Of a DNA stretch of 64,000 bases, positions 18,536-28,058 are shown in pieces (position 1 is the stretch's first letter; each line of letters starts with the position of its first letter). The position numbers were made by a program, and so were the translations under genes. The DNA is from UKL13-3 sp040387195 (GTDB lineage: Bacteria; Bacteroidota; Bacteroidia; UKL13-3), in assembly GCA_040387195.1 (NCBI GenBank), contig JAZKEF010000006.1:193143-257142 (forward strand). Reading direction: 5' to 3'. The notes beneath the pieces are model-generated. The model searched no databases and had not been told where the DNA came from. It worked only from the letters and a program-made list of their open reading frames with translations.

Positions 18536-19909
18536 TTATTTAGTTGGATGTATTTGTTTTTTAAACCTGGCAAAAAATTCCAGCAGCAGGATGGATTCTG
18601 TCTGCATAAAAAAGTATCTTCTTGTTTTATCAAAAAAGAAATTGATAAAAAAGAGTGATAAAAACTGGGTTATAACGGTTGCCAGAGCCGAGCCCTTAGC
18701 TCCCATCAATGGAATTAAATAAAAATTAGCAACCAAATTAAAGATGGTTGCAAAAATTGTTGAAACCATCAATACTTTCTGACCTGAAACGATTGATAAA
18801 TATGAACTTCTCAGCACTCCCAAACACATGAAATAAACTCCCACAATCTGAATATTGAGGATCTCAACAGCCCCTGAGTACTCACTTCCGAATAGAATGT
18901 TGATACCCCACGCTCCGAATATCCATGTTGCGGCGATTACCACCAGTCCGAACATGGACAAAAACGTGGTGATTTGCCGGATTCGCTGATAAAAAAGCTC
19001 TTTATCTACATTATACACGTTGATTAGGGAAGGAAATACGGATGAACCAATGATGAGTAACAAGGTGTATGGAATTTCGTAGAGTTTTGTAGAGGAAGCA
19101 TACAAGCCGGCCGCAGTATTATCAATCATATCACCAATCATAATCTGATCCATTTTCATGTATATAAATGTGGAGATATACGCGATGTAAAACCCCAGAC
19201 CCTGCGAGAGAAGGTACTTCATTGTATTCCATTCTTTTTGCCACTTCCAAATACTAAAGTTTCTTTTTTGATACACTATTACCAATGCAAGCGCATTAAA
19301 AATCATTTCCAACAGCCAGGTAATGGATAACACGACCAGCGAAACACCACCCACAATCATGATTACCTTGATTGCTGATATAATGATAAATGCGGAGTTC
19401 TTGGCAAATATGGTGTACTTTGATTTTACCTGAGACTGGAAATACAGATCGATAATATCAAATCCTAAAAAAATATTACCAAGTCCGATGATGCCAATAA
19501 TAAGAACGGTTTCGGCATCGCGTGTATCATCTTTTATAAATACAACCAACAGAAGGGAAACCACATAAACGATAAGTCCTGCAATCAGCCTGATATAGAA
19601 TGCGCTCCCCATCAGCTTATTTTTTTTATCCGGATTCGTCACAATGTCACGGATAAGTATACTGTCAAAACCCAATGTGGTGAAGGACCCAAACAATGTA
19701 ACAAAAGCCAGGGCATAATTCAATTTTCCATAATTCTCGGGAGCAAGATACCTTGCCACCCAGGCTCCTACAAAAAGAGCCACAACCAACCTGATTATTC
19801 TATCCGAAACCAGCCAAAAAGTATTCGCAAGAACTACAAGAATATTCTCCTTTTCACTAAATCTATCGGTTATAGCCTTTGGCAGATACTTTCTTAAGTT
19901 GATATCCAT
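18536..19909 (-). CDS. Wzx-type oligosaccharide flippase (MATE/MVF-like)
   Basis: 457 residues with many hydrophobic segments (about 12-14 transmembrane helices). The N-terminal block LVSDRIIRLVVALFVGAWV, then ARYLAPENYGKLNYALAF, is characteristic of polysaccharide flippases. It probably moves an undecaprenyl-linked repeat unit across the inner membrane. It is the first gene of the glycan operon on the minus strand, with a 102-bp divergent gap to the first LamG gene. No Wzy-type polymerase or O-antigen ligase is seen in the window, so export may be followed by transfer to protein or lipid elsewhere. Confidence 0.9.
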   Translation of the reverse strand: MDINLRKYLPKAITDRFSEKENILVVLANTFWLVSDRIIRLVVALFVGAWVARYLAPENYGKLNYALAFVTLFGSFTTLGFDSILIRDIVTNPDKKNKLMGSAFYIRLIAGLIVYVVSLLLVVFIKDDTRDAETVLIIGIIGLGNIFLGFDIIDLYFQSQVKSKYTIFAKNSAFIIISAIKVIMIVGGVSLVVLSITWLLEMIFNALALVIVYQKRNFSIWKWQKEWNTMKYLLSQGLGFYIAYISTFIYMKMDQIMIGDMIDNTAAGLYASSTKLYEIPYTLLLIIGSSVFPSLINVYNVDKELFYQRIRQITTFLSMFGLVVIAATWIFGAWGINILFGSEYSGAVEILNIQIVGVYFMCLGVLRSSYLSIVSGQKVLMVSTIFATIFNLVANFYLIPLMGAKGSALATVITQFLSLFFINFFFDKTRRYFFMQTESILLLEFFARFKKQIHPTK

Positions 19910-20011
19910 TCAGTTCATCCTTGTTAATAATAAACCTTGCAAAATAACACAATTCAGAGACATAACCATTTTTGACAATTCATTTTTACTGAAAACCCGT
20001 ATCATTGTGTT

Positions 20012-22210
20012 ATGAATAGCCTATATGTAAACAAAAACCTTTGGATTTTGGCTGGAATACTATTGTTTTCCTTCCAATCATCCGCCCAGGTCTGCAACAC
20101 TTGCGACCCCGTTTTCCCTATTAATAGCGGGTTACTTGCCTGCTACCGATTAAATAACAATACTGATGATGCCAGCGGTAACAGCAGGCATGGAACACCT
20201 AACAGTATGAGTTATACAACCGACCGATTAAACACTGCGAATCAAGCAGCGTCATTCAATGGAACCGGCTCCAACTCTGAAATAAGCCATACCGCATTTC
20301 AGGTACCCGAATTCACCTATTCCCTGTGGGTGAATATCTCTGCACTACCCGCTTCGGGAAGTTATTATTCAGCCATTTCAATCGGAAATGTTACAATGGA
20401 CCAGGCTATTTTATTAGCCAACAACCCGGGACCCGGGCATATTGGATTTGGAGCAGCATCCTACAGTAGCGATTTCACCTCTCCAGGTATTCCCGTTCAG
20501 GTAGGAACATTGCCTACCCTTAACAGGTGGTATCATTTGGTTATGGTACGAAATAATTCTATTCTGGCACTCTATGTTGATGGTTTATTGGTAAAGAGCA
20601 TTAGTGTTGCCGGAAAATCTCCGGGGTATACCGGTGGTGGAGGCTACGCAGGCCTTATTGGTAAACGATCCGGGGCCACCACACAGAATTTTAAAGGTAA
20701 AGTTGATGATGTTCGTATTTACAACAGGGTGTTATCCGCAACAGAAATAGCTCAATTATATAACTTTGATTTACGGTATTATAGCGTAAACGCTGGATTA
20801 GATAACGCAATTTGTCCGGGTGACAGTGTTCAATTAACAGCAACAGGAACTGCAATATCATCATACACCTGGACCCCTTCGGGTTCATTAAGCAGCCCAA
20901 CCACTGCCAATACGTATGCAAAACCTGTATCAACAACAGATTATTACGTAACAGGAACCACCGGAACCTGTTCCGCTACCGATACTGTTACGGTTACTGT
21001 AAATACCAATTGTTGTGCTACCTGTACCACCGTTGACCCAATAAATACGGGTTTACTCGCATGTTATCCATTTAGCAGTTCGGCAAATGATGCCAGTGGT
21101 AATGGCAGACATGGTACCCCAACAAGCAGTTTGATCTACACAAACGACAAGTTCAACGCTGCAAATTCTTCCGGCTTCTTCAACGGGTTATCCTCATCCA
21201 ACTCCAATATTACCTATACCGACTTTCAGGTGCCTGCATTCACCTATTCTTTATGGGCGAATGTTTCTGTATTACCCACTTTAGGGAACTATTATTCAGC
21301 CCTTTCAATTGGAAATGCATTTACCGATCAGGCTATAATGTTAGCCAATAACCCTGGACCCGGACATGTTGGATTTGGAGTTGCATCCTATAACAGCGAT
21401 TCTACTCCAAGTGGTGCCCCCGTGCAGGTAGGCACAATGCCTACACTTAACAAGTGGTATCATTTGGTAATGGTCAGAAATAGTTCCATTTTAGCGCTAT
21501 ACGTTGATGGCGTATTGGTAAAAAGTATAAGTGTCGGAGGGAAATCTCCGGGTTATACTATTGGAGGAGGGTACGAAGGATTTATTGGTAAACGAACCGG
21601 AGCCATCACACAAAATTTTAACGGTAAAATTGATGACGTTCGTATTTACAACAGGGTTTTATCTGATGCCGAAATAGCACAATTATATACACTTTCAGGT
21701 GTTCATGTAACTCCTCTCCTAACTGATAAAACCATAACCTTAGGTGATAGTGTTCAATTAACCGCTACGGGTGGATCACATTATTTATGGAGCCCATCAA
21801 CCGGTTTAAGCAATACAACCATTGCCAACCCTTTTGCTAAACCTGCTTCAACCCAACAGTATCTTGTTGCTGTTTCAAACGGACGTTGCTCAGTTACGGA
21901 TACTGTTCTGGTTAATGTTGACACCACCCTTGTAGGCCTTAACCATACGGAAAACTTGCTCAATGCAATTAAAGTGTATCCCAACCCTGCACATGATGTT
22001 GTAATCATCGATAACGGGCAGTATGCATTCATGTCAAACTACGCTATCAACATATTCAATGCGTTGGGGCAGTCGGTGTTCAGCAGAAACATTACACAAC
22101 AACAATTTGCCGTTAATACGGCTACATTGGGTGGTCCGGGTATCTACTTTATTCAAATCCAGGATCCTGTGAATCATATTATCGAAGTACGAAAACTGAT
22201 TATCCGATAA
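20012..22210 (+). CDS. T9SS-exported protein with two LamG domains and a type A sorting domain
   Basis: 732 residues. Signal peptide about 1-25 (ends SSAQ). LamG/concanavalin-like domains at about 45-245 and 345-565 (for example FTYSLWVNISALP, WYHLVMVRN, KVDDVRIYNRVLS), each followed by a Cys-containing Ig-like repeat with GDSVQLTATG (about 258-330 and 570-640). The C-terminus (about 650-732) contains VYPNPAHDVVII and ends RKLIIR, the type A T9SS sorting signal. It should be secreted and anchored at the cell surface, where LamG domains could bind glycans or proteins. The first 250 residues are almost the same as in the next gene. Confidence 0.88.
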   Translation: MNSLYVNKNLWILAGILLFSFQSSAQVCNTCDPVFPINSGLLACYRLNNNTDDASGNSRHGTPNSMSYTTDRLNTANQAASFNGTGSNSEISHTAFQVPEFTYSLWVNISALPASGSYYSAISIGNVTMDQAILLANNPGPGHIGFGAASYSSDFTSPGIPVQVGTLPTLNRWYHLVMVRNNSILALYVDGLLVKSISVAGKSPGYTGGGGYAGLIGKRSGATTQNFKGKVDDVRIYNRVLSATEIAQLYNFDLRYYSVNAGLDNAICPGDSVQLTATGTAISSYTWTPSGSLSSPTTANTYAKPVSTTDYYVTGTTGTCSATDTVTVTVNTNCCATCTTVDPINTGLLACYPFSSSANDASGNGRHGTPTSSLIYTNDKFNAANSSGFFNGLSSSNSNITYTDFQVPAFTYSLWANVSVLPTLGNYYSALSIGNAFTDQAIMLANNPGPGHVGFGVASYNSDSTPSGAPVQVGTMPTLNKWYHLVMVRNSSILALYVDGVLVKSISVGGKSPGYTIGGGYEGFIGKRTGAITQNFNGKIDDVRIYNRVLSDAEIAQLYTLSGVHVTPLLTDKTITLGDSVQLTATGGSHYLWSPSTGLSNTTIANPFAKPASTQQYLVAVSNGRCSVTDTVLVNVDTTLVGLNHTENLLNAIKVYPNPAHDVVIIDNGQYAFMSNYAINIFNALGQSVFSRNITQQQFAVNTATLGGPGIYFIQIQDPVNHIIEVRKLIIR

Positions 22211-22237
22211 TCGTTTTATTGTAAATTGATTAACAGA

Positions 22238-22268
22238 AACTCCGGCCAAATCATGGCCGGAGTTTTTT
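22238..22268 (+). terminator. Rho-independent terminator
   Basis: A perfect 11-bp stem (AACTCCGGCCA paired with TGGCCGGAGTT) around a 5-nt loop, followed by a run of six T. It lies 27 nt after the stop of the two-LamG gene, so the two large LamG genes are probably separate transcripts. Confidence 0.9.
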
Positions 22269-22361
22269 ATGCATTGAATAATTGGCTGACAACAAACACT
22301 TACCTGACATCTTACATATCAAGATGAATCAGGTTTATGGAAAAAGTAGTATTATTGCCTC

Positions 22362-25300
22362 ATGCTCAGCCTATATAGAAACAAAACCCTCTGGATTTTG
22401 GTGGGAATACTATTGTTTTCGCTCAAATCATCCGCTCAAGTCTGCAATACCTGCGACCCCGTTTTCCCAATTAATAGTGGATTACTCGCCTGCTACCGAT
22501 TGAATAACAATACAGATGATGCCAGTGGCAACAGCAGACATGGAACACCCAATAGTATGAGTTATACAACCGACAGGTTAAATGCTGTGAGTCAAGCAGC
22601 GTCATTTAATGGAAGCGGCTCCAACTCTGAAATATCTTATACTGCATTTCAGGTGCCCTCATTCACTTATTCCCTGTGGGTGAATATCACCGCACTCCCC
22701 ACTTCGGGAAATTACTATTCAGCTATTTCAATTGGAAATGTTACAATGGACCAAGCTATTTTGTTGGCTAATAACCTAGGACCAGGACATATTGGATTTG
22801 GAGTCGCATCCTACAATAGCGATTTCACCACTCCCGGTGTCCCTGTTCAGGTAGGAGCATTGCCAACCGTTAACAGGTGGTACCATCTGGTAATGGTAAG
22901 AAATACTTCCATTCTGGCACTCTATGTTGATGGCGTATTGGTAGCAAGTGCAAGCGTTGCCGGAAAAACTCCGGGATATACTGGAGGTCCAGGAGGGTAT
23001 TCCGGTTTTATTGGTAAACGAACCGGAGCTATTACACAGAATTTTAACGGAAAAATTGACGATGTACGCATTTACGACAGAGCTTTATCACCTGCTGAAA
23101 TAGCGCAACTATATAGCTTTGATTTTAAGTATTTTACGGTAGATGCGGGATCGGATAAAGCGATTTGTTCGGGTGATAGTGTTCAATTAACCGCAACAGG
23201 AACTGCATTATCATATACATGGGGCCCCGCAGGTTCATTGAGTAGCTTAACTACTGCTAATACATATGCAAAACCAACTACAACAAGTCAATATTATGTA
23301 ACAGGAACTGCCGCATTATGTTCCATTACTGATACCGTTACTGTTACCGTTAAAAGCACCTGCTGTACGAACTGCACACTTCCAATTCCCTTAAATACTG
23401 GATTGGTAACGTGTTATCCTTTAGATGGCGATGCAAATGATATGGTATCTGCAGCCAATAACGGAATTGCAACGGCAACTACCAATACCACAAACAGGTT
23501 CGGGCGATCTAATGCTGCAATGCTGTTTAATGGTTCTACCTCCAAAATAGCCTTGCCGGGCACCAATCTTCAACTCAATAACTATACGTATTCTGCATGG
23601 GTTAAGGTAACAAGCAACCCTACAAACAATACTGCAGGTTTCATTTTATCTATCGGAAATGGAGTAGGCCCTTTCGGAGATCAAAATCTAATGTTAGCCA
23701 ACAACTATTCAACACCCAGCCAGACAGGATTGGAAGTAATGGGATATACCAATCCTGCCATCTTTCCTTCACCACCTGATCGTGCGCTTACCGGTACTTT
23801 GCCAACCCCTGGAGTCTGGTATCATATAGTAGGTATCCGAAGCAGCGCATTGAATAAATTGAGGCTGTTTGTTAATGGCGCATATGTAAGCGAGATGACA
23901 CTCTCCACGTTAAATGCGGGCTATTCTACTCCTGTAATCGGAATGATTGGTGCTCGTGTAAACGGAACCTCACAGTTTTTTAACGGGGCGATTGACGATG
24001 TCAGAATCTATGACCGTGTATTGTCGAATGCCGAAATTCTTGCTCTTTATAATCAAACAGATATTCCAAACTTGGTGGCTGTTGCCGGACCCGACAAATC
24101 CATATGTATAGGCGATAGTGTTCAACTCAGTGCTTCGGGCGGTACTATTTATTCATGGAGTCCGACAACAGGTTTAAGTGATCCCGCAATCGCCAACCCT
24201 TTTGCAAAACCTGCTGCTACCACTCAGTATATAGTTACCGCATCGATGCCCGGCGGCTGTTCCAATACAGATACCATCATCGTGAATGTGAACACAAACT
24301 GTTGTGTTACCTGCACAACTGTTGATCCCCTCAATACCGGTTTGCTGGCTTGTTATCCTTTTTCAGGAAATGCCAACAGCGAAGGAACCCCTGCACTCAA
24401 CGGAACCAATAATGCGGCAACATTAACACCCGACAGATTTAACAATGCCAACAAAGCATACAGTTTCGGAACCAATAAATCGGTTTCTATTCCTACCGGC
24501 AGTCTTGCTTTAAATACCTACACCTATTCTACCTGGGTTAAGATAACTTCACTTCCTGCATCGGGCAGTTTGGCCAGCATTATATCCATTGGTAATAGTG
24601 GGGTTTTGGGTGATCAATGTATCAATATCAACAATAATTATGGCGGCTCTACGGGTTTTATTGCATCAAGCTACCGGGCCGGAGGTGCAGATGGTGCCGT
24701 AACCGGAATACTTCCTACTGTAGGTGTTTGGTATCATGTGGCATCTGTAAGAGATGTGGCTACCAATAAAGTTAAATTGTATGTAAATGGCGTTAAGGCT
24801 TCAGAAGCTAATTTGGGAGCGGTTACTGCTGGTTACAGTGCTCCCATTCTTGGATTCATTGGAGCTCGAACACCAACACCAACATCCTATTTTAACGGAA
24901 CAGTAGATGATGTGCGCATATACAACAGGGCCTTATCAGATGCCGAAATATCTCAGTTGTATACGCTATCAAACTTTCCTGTCATCACACCCATTTCTGA
25001 TAAGATTATGTGCAAAGGCGACAGTGTACAATTAACTGCAACGGGAGGAACTTCATATCTGTGGAGCCCCGCAACGGGTTTAAACAACACAGGGATTGCC
25101 AATCCATTTGCCAAGCCTGCTTCCGCTCAGCAATACATTGTTGATGTTTCCATTGGCAATTGTTCCGTGAAAGATACTTTAACGGTGAGTGTTGACTCCG
25201 CAAATTTATTGGTAAATGCGAATAGTGCTATTTGTAAAGGCGACAGCATTCAACTGAGTGCATCGGGTACCACATCCTACAAATGGAGATACAATGTAAC

Positions 25301-27980
25301 CTTATCCGATTCAACCATTGCTAATCCTTTTGCCAAACCGGGTAATACTACCAAATATTATGTAACAGGTACGTTAGGCGCCTGCATCAAAAATGATAGT
25401 GTTACCATTACGGTGAATTCTGTAAACCTGAATGCAGGAGCAGATACATCCGTTTGTATAGGCGACAGTATTCAACTGGGAGCTACCGGTGCAACTACCT
25501 ATAAATGGCACTCCCAAATAACCTTATCGGATTCGACCATTGCCAATCCGTTTGCCAAACCCACTGCTACCCGAATGTATATTGTTAGCGGCACACAGGG
25601 AACTTGCACCACAATAGATAGTGTAAACGTAACCGTAAATACGATAAACCTGGATGCAGGAATGGGTGGCAATATTTGTAAAGGAGATAGCCTGCAACTT
25701 AACGCAACGGGCGCCACAACTTATACCTGGCATTCAAAAACATCTTTATCGGATTCAACCATTGGCAATCCGTTTGCCAAACCTTTGGTTACTACCAAGT
25801 ACTTTGTTACCGGAAAATCAGGAGCCTGTGTAGCCCTTGATAGTGTATCGCTTATTGTTCCTCCGCTATTCGCGGAAGCAGGAACAAACCTGCAGATATG
25901 TATTGGCGACAGCGTACAATTACAGGCAATTGGTGGAAGCACCTACAAATGGCGTTACAATACAACATTATCTGATTCAACCATTGACAATCCATACGCA
26001 AAACCTACCACCCCAACAACAACCTATTATGTAACAGTTGGAGATGGTGTTTGCTCGGCCATCGACTCTGTAACGATAACTCTTGCCACCAGTCTTAATG
26101 TGGATGCCGGTAGTAATCGGGCCATTTGTTTAGGTGACAGTGTGCAGCTTGGAGCAACGGGAGCAACTTCCTTTAAGTGGTTTTATAATACCACATTATC
26201 CGATTCAACTATCTATAACCCGTTTGCCAAACCGGTTTCGCAAACCAAGTATTTTGTTGTAGGAACAACGGGCACGTGTTCGGCAATGGATAGTTTGGTG
26301 GTGAGTGTATCTACCATTACTGCTGATGCAGGAATAAGTCACGCCATTTGTGGTGGTGATAGTATTCAATTGGTGGCTACCGGAGGAACGTCTTACAAAT
26401 GGAGATACAATACAACGCTATCCGATTCCACCATTGCCAACCCATATGCCAAGCCGGCTACAACCTCTATGTATTATGTTACCATTACCAATGGACCTTG
26501 TACTGTAATCGACTCGGCAAACGTAACTATTACTGCCACTGTTAACCTGGATGCCGGCACCAACAAACATATTTGTTTGGGTGATAGTATACGGCTCGGA
26601 GCAACTGGAGCAACTACTTATAAATGGCGCTATAATCTTACGTTATCCGATTCTACCATTTCAAATCCGTATGCAAAATCTTTATTGAAAACAATGTATT
26701 ACGTAACCGGAACAACAGGTTTATGCTCAGCCAAAGACAGTTTGGAAGTTGATATCTCCAACATCACCGTGAATGCAGGAACAGACAAAAATATTTGCGG
26801 TGGCGATAGTGTTCAACTGGTTGCTACAGGTGGATCATCCTATAACTGGAAATACAATACAACCCTAACGGATTCGACCATTGCCAATCCTTTTGCCAAA
26901 CCCACTACCACAACACAGTACATAGTTATGGTGAGCAACGGGATTTGTACTATTCCGGATTCGGTAACCATAAATATAATAGCTACAGTGAATGTTGATT
27001 CAGGTACTGACCAACAATTGTGTGCAGGCGACTCGATACAGTTACAGGCTAATGGTGCAACTACTTATACCTGGTTGCCAATTGCCGGATTGAGCAATAC
27101 AACCATCAGCAATCCGAAGGCCTCTCCGCTGCTCACCACTGATTATATTGTGAAAGGCGAAATCTTAACCTGTATCGATTATGATACAGTGCGAGTTTCC
27201 GTAAATCCCCTTCCGGCCGTTGATTTAGGACCTGATACTACCAAATGTATTCGTGAGGCATATACCTTTGCTCCAACAGTTACAAATGGCGATCAATACA
27301 CCTGGAGTCCCGCATCATTGGTAACAGACCCAGCGGTTTTAAATCCAACTACAAGCACCACCACTCCTCAGCAATTTGTGCTTACAGTACGTAATACTAC
27401 CACAGGCTGCGAAAACACCGATTCTGTATTGGTAAATATAAATAACCCACGGGCCCTGTTTACTCTCAGTGATTCCATTAGTCAAAACCCGCCATTGGTG
27501 GTTACCGCAACTAATAACAGCACTCCTTCACCTTTGTCTTATCAATGGCTTGTGAATGATTCGGTTCCTGCGCATTATACTGCGGCCAATCCTGTACATA
27601 CCTTTCAGCTTATTGGAAGATATGCGGTTACACTAACTGTAACCGATCCAAACGGATGTTGGGATACTCTTACCCGCTATGTAACCATTAATGACAATGC
27701 CGGTGTTTTTGTTCCCAATGTTTTTACACCCAATAGTGACGGACTCAATGATGTGTTCAACATAAAGTATGATGTTGCAAACACGTCTCTCCTAATCGGA
27801 ACAATCTGGAACAGATGGGGGGGCCGTATCTATGAATTCAGCATGCCAAATGGCAACTGGTGGAATGGAACCTCAGATGGTGTTGAGGTAGCAACAGATG
27901 TGTATTATTATATTATTACGATTACCGATAAGAAAAATGAAACTACTTCTTACCATGGATCAATTACCCTGTTAAGATAA
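22362..27980 (+). CDS. Giant T9SS-exported LamG/Ig-repeat adhesin-like protein with gliding-type C-terminal domain
   Basis: 1872 residues. Signal peptide about 1-25; three LamG domains (about 45-250, 343-566 and 657-870), the first two each followed by one Ig-like repeat of about 72 residues; then eleven such repeats in a row (about 875-1697) with the pattern CxGDSxQL...YxWRYNTTLSDSTIANPFAKP...C. Next comes a PKD-like domain (about 1697-1777) and a CHU_C/gliding-motility-associated C-terminal domain (FVPNVFTPNSDGLNDVFNI, about 1780-1872), which is a type B T9SS signal. Two conserved Cys per repeat could form one disulfide. Predicted as a long cell-surface or secreted fibre with lectin-like heads; the ligand is unknown. 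Confidence 0.9.
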   Translation: MLSLYRNKTLWILVGILLFSLKSSAQVCNTCDPVFPINSGLLACYRLNNNTDDASGNSRHGTPNSMSYTTDRLNAVSQAASFNGSGSNSEISYTAFQVPSFTYSLWVNITALPTSGNYYSAISIGNVTMDQAILLANNLGPGHIGFGVASYNSDFTTPGVPVQVGALPTVNRWYHLVMVRNTSILALYVDGVLVASASVAGKTPGYTGGPGGYSGFIGKRTGAITQNFNGKIDDVRIYDRALSPAEIAQLYSFDFKYFTVDAGSDKAICSGDSVQLTATGTALSYTWGPAGSLSSLTTANTYAKPTTTSQYYVTGTAALCSITDTVTVTVKSTCCTNCTLPIPLNTGLVTCYPLDGDANDMVSAANNGIATATTNTTNRFGRSNAAMLFNGSTSKIALPGTNLQLNNYTYSAWVKVTSNPTNNTAGFILSIGNGVGPFGDQNLMLANNYSTPSQTGLEVMGYTNPAIFPSPPDRALTGTLPTPGVWYHIVGIRSSALNKLRLFVNGAYVSEMTLSTLNAGYSTPVIGMIGARVNGTSQFFNGAIDDVRIYDRVLSNAEILALYNQTDIPNLVAVAGPDKSICIGDSVQLSASGGTIYSWSPTTGLSDPAIANPFAKPAATTQYIVTASMPGGCSNTDTIIVNVNTNCCVTCTTVDPLNTGLLACYPFSGNANSEGTPALNGTNNAATLTPDRFNNANKAYSFGTNKSVSIPTGSLALNTYTYSTWVKITSLPASGSLASIISIGNSGVLGDQCININNNYGGSTGFIASSYRAGGADGAVTGILPTVGVWYHVASVRDVATNKVKLYVNGVKASEANLGAVTAGYSAPILGFIGARTPTPTSYFNGTVDDVRIYNRALSDAEISQLYTLSNFPVITPISDKIMCKGDSVQLTATGGTSYLWSPATGLNNTGIANPFAKPASAQQYIVDVSIGNCSVKDTLTVSVDSANLLVNANSAICKGDSIQLSASGTTSYKWRYNVTLSDSTIANPFAKPGNTTKYYVTGTLGACIKNDSVTITVNSVNLNAGADTSVCIGDSIQLGATGATTYKWHSQITLSDSTIANPFAKPTATRMYIVSGTQGTCTTIDSVNVTVNTINLDAGMGGNICKGDSLQLNATGATTYTWHSKTSLSDSTIGNPFAKPLVTTKYFVTGKSGACVALDSVSLIVPPLFAEAGTNLQICIGDSVQLQAIGGSTYKWRYNTTLSDSTIDNPYAKPTTPTTTYYVTVGDGVCSAIDSVTITLATSLNVDAGSNRAICLGDSVQLGATGATSFKWFYNTTLSDSTIYNPFAKPVSQTKYFVVGTTGTCSAMDSLVVSVSTITADAGISHAICGGDSIQLVATGGTSYKWRYNTTLSDSTIANPYAKPATTSMYYVTITNGPCTVIDSANVTITATVNLDAGTNKHICLGDSIRLGATGATTYKWRYNLTLSDSTISNPYAKSLLKTMYYVTGTTGLCSAKDSLEVDISNITVNAGTDKNICGGDSVQLVATGGSSYNWKYNTTLTDSTIANPFAKPTTTTQYIVMVSNGICTIPDSVTINIIATVNVDSGTDQQLCAGDSIQLQANGATTYTWLPIAGLSNTTISNPKASPLLTTDYIVKGEILTCIDYDTVRVSVNPLPAVDLGPDTTKCIREAYTFAPTVTNGDQYTWSPASLVTDPAVLNPTTSTTTPQQFVLTVRNTTTGCENTDSVLVNINNPRALFTLSDSISQNPPLVVTATNNSTPSPLSYQWLVNDSVPAHYTAANPVHTFQLIGRYAVTLTVTDPNGCWDTLTRYVTINDNAGVFVPNVFTPNSDGLNDVFNIKYDVANTSLLIGTIWNRWGGRIYEFSMPNGNWWNGTSDGVEVATDVYYYIITITDKKNETTSYHGSITLLR
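24985..27450 (+). repeat. Array of eleven ~72-residue Ig-like repeats within the coding sequence
   Basis: Units of about 216-222 bp each encode CxGDSxQL, then YKW, LSDSTIANPFAKP and a second Cys. Units four to eleven of the whole series are the most alike, pointing to expansion by unequal crossing-over. The last unit before the PKD-like domain is divergent and lacks the GDS motif. Confidence 0.85.
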
Positions 27981-28003
27981 AATCAGTTTCATTTCCAAGC
28001 ATA

Positions 28004-28040
28004 AAAAAACCTCAACCAATTGAATGGTTGAGGTTTTCTT
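28004..28040. terminator. Bidirectional intrinsic terminator between converging genes
   Basis: A 13-bp perfect stem (AAAACCTCAACCA with TGGTTGAGGTTTT) and 6-nt loop, with A-rich and T-rich flanks on both sides. It lies 25 nt after the giant LamG gene (plus) and about 20 nt after pnp (minus), so it can serve both. Confidence 0.88.
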
Positions 28041-28058
28041 TTATAGATAAAAAAGCAA

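Larger units (their letters stand above)
20012..23110 (+). repeat. Duplicated 5' gene segment (20012-20760 and 22362-23110)
   Basis: The first roughly 750 bp of the two LamG genes encode proteins that match through signal peptide, first LamG domain and the VDDVRIY block, with only scattered differences. The region between the two copies holds the rest of the first gene and its terminator. This looks like a fairly recent duplication. The later parts of both genes also share LamG and Ig-like units but are more diverged. Confidence 0.8.
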
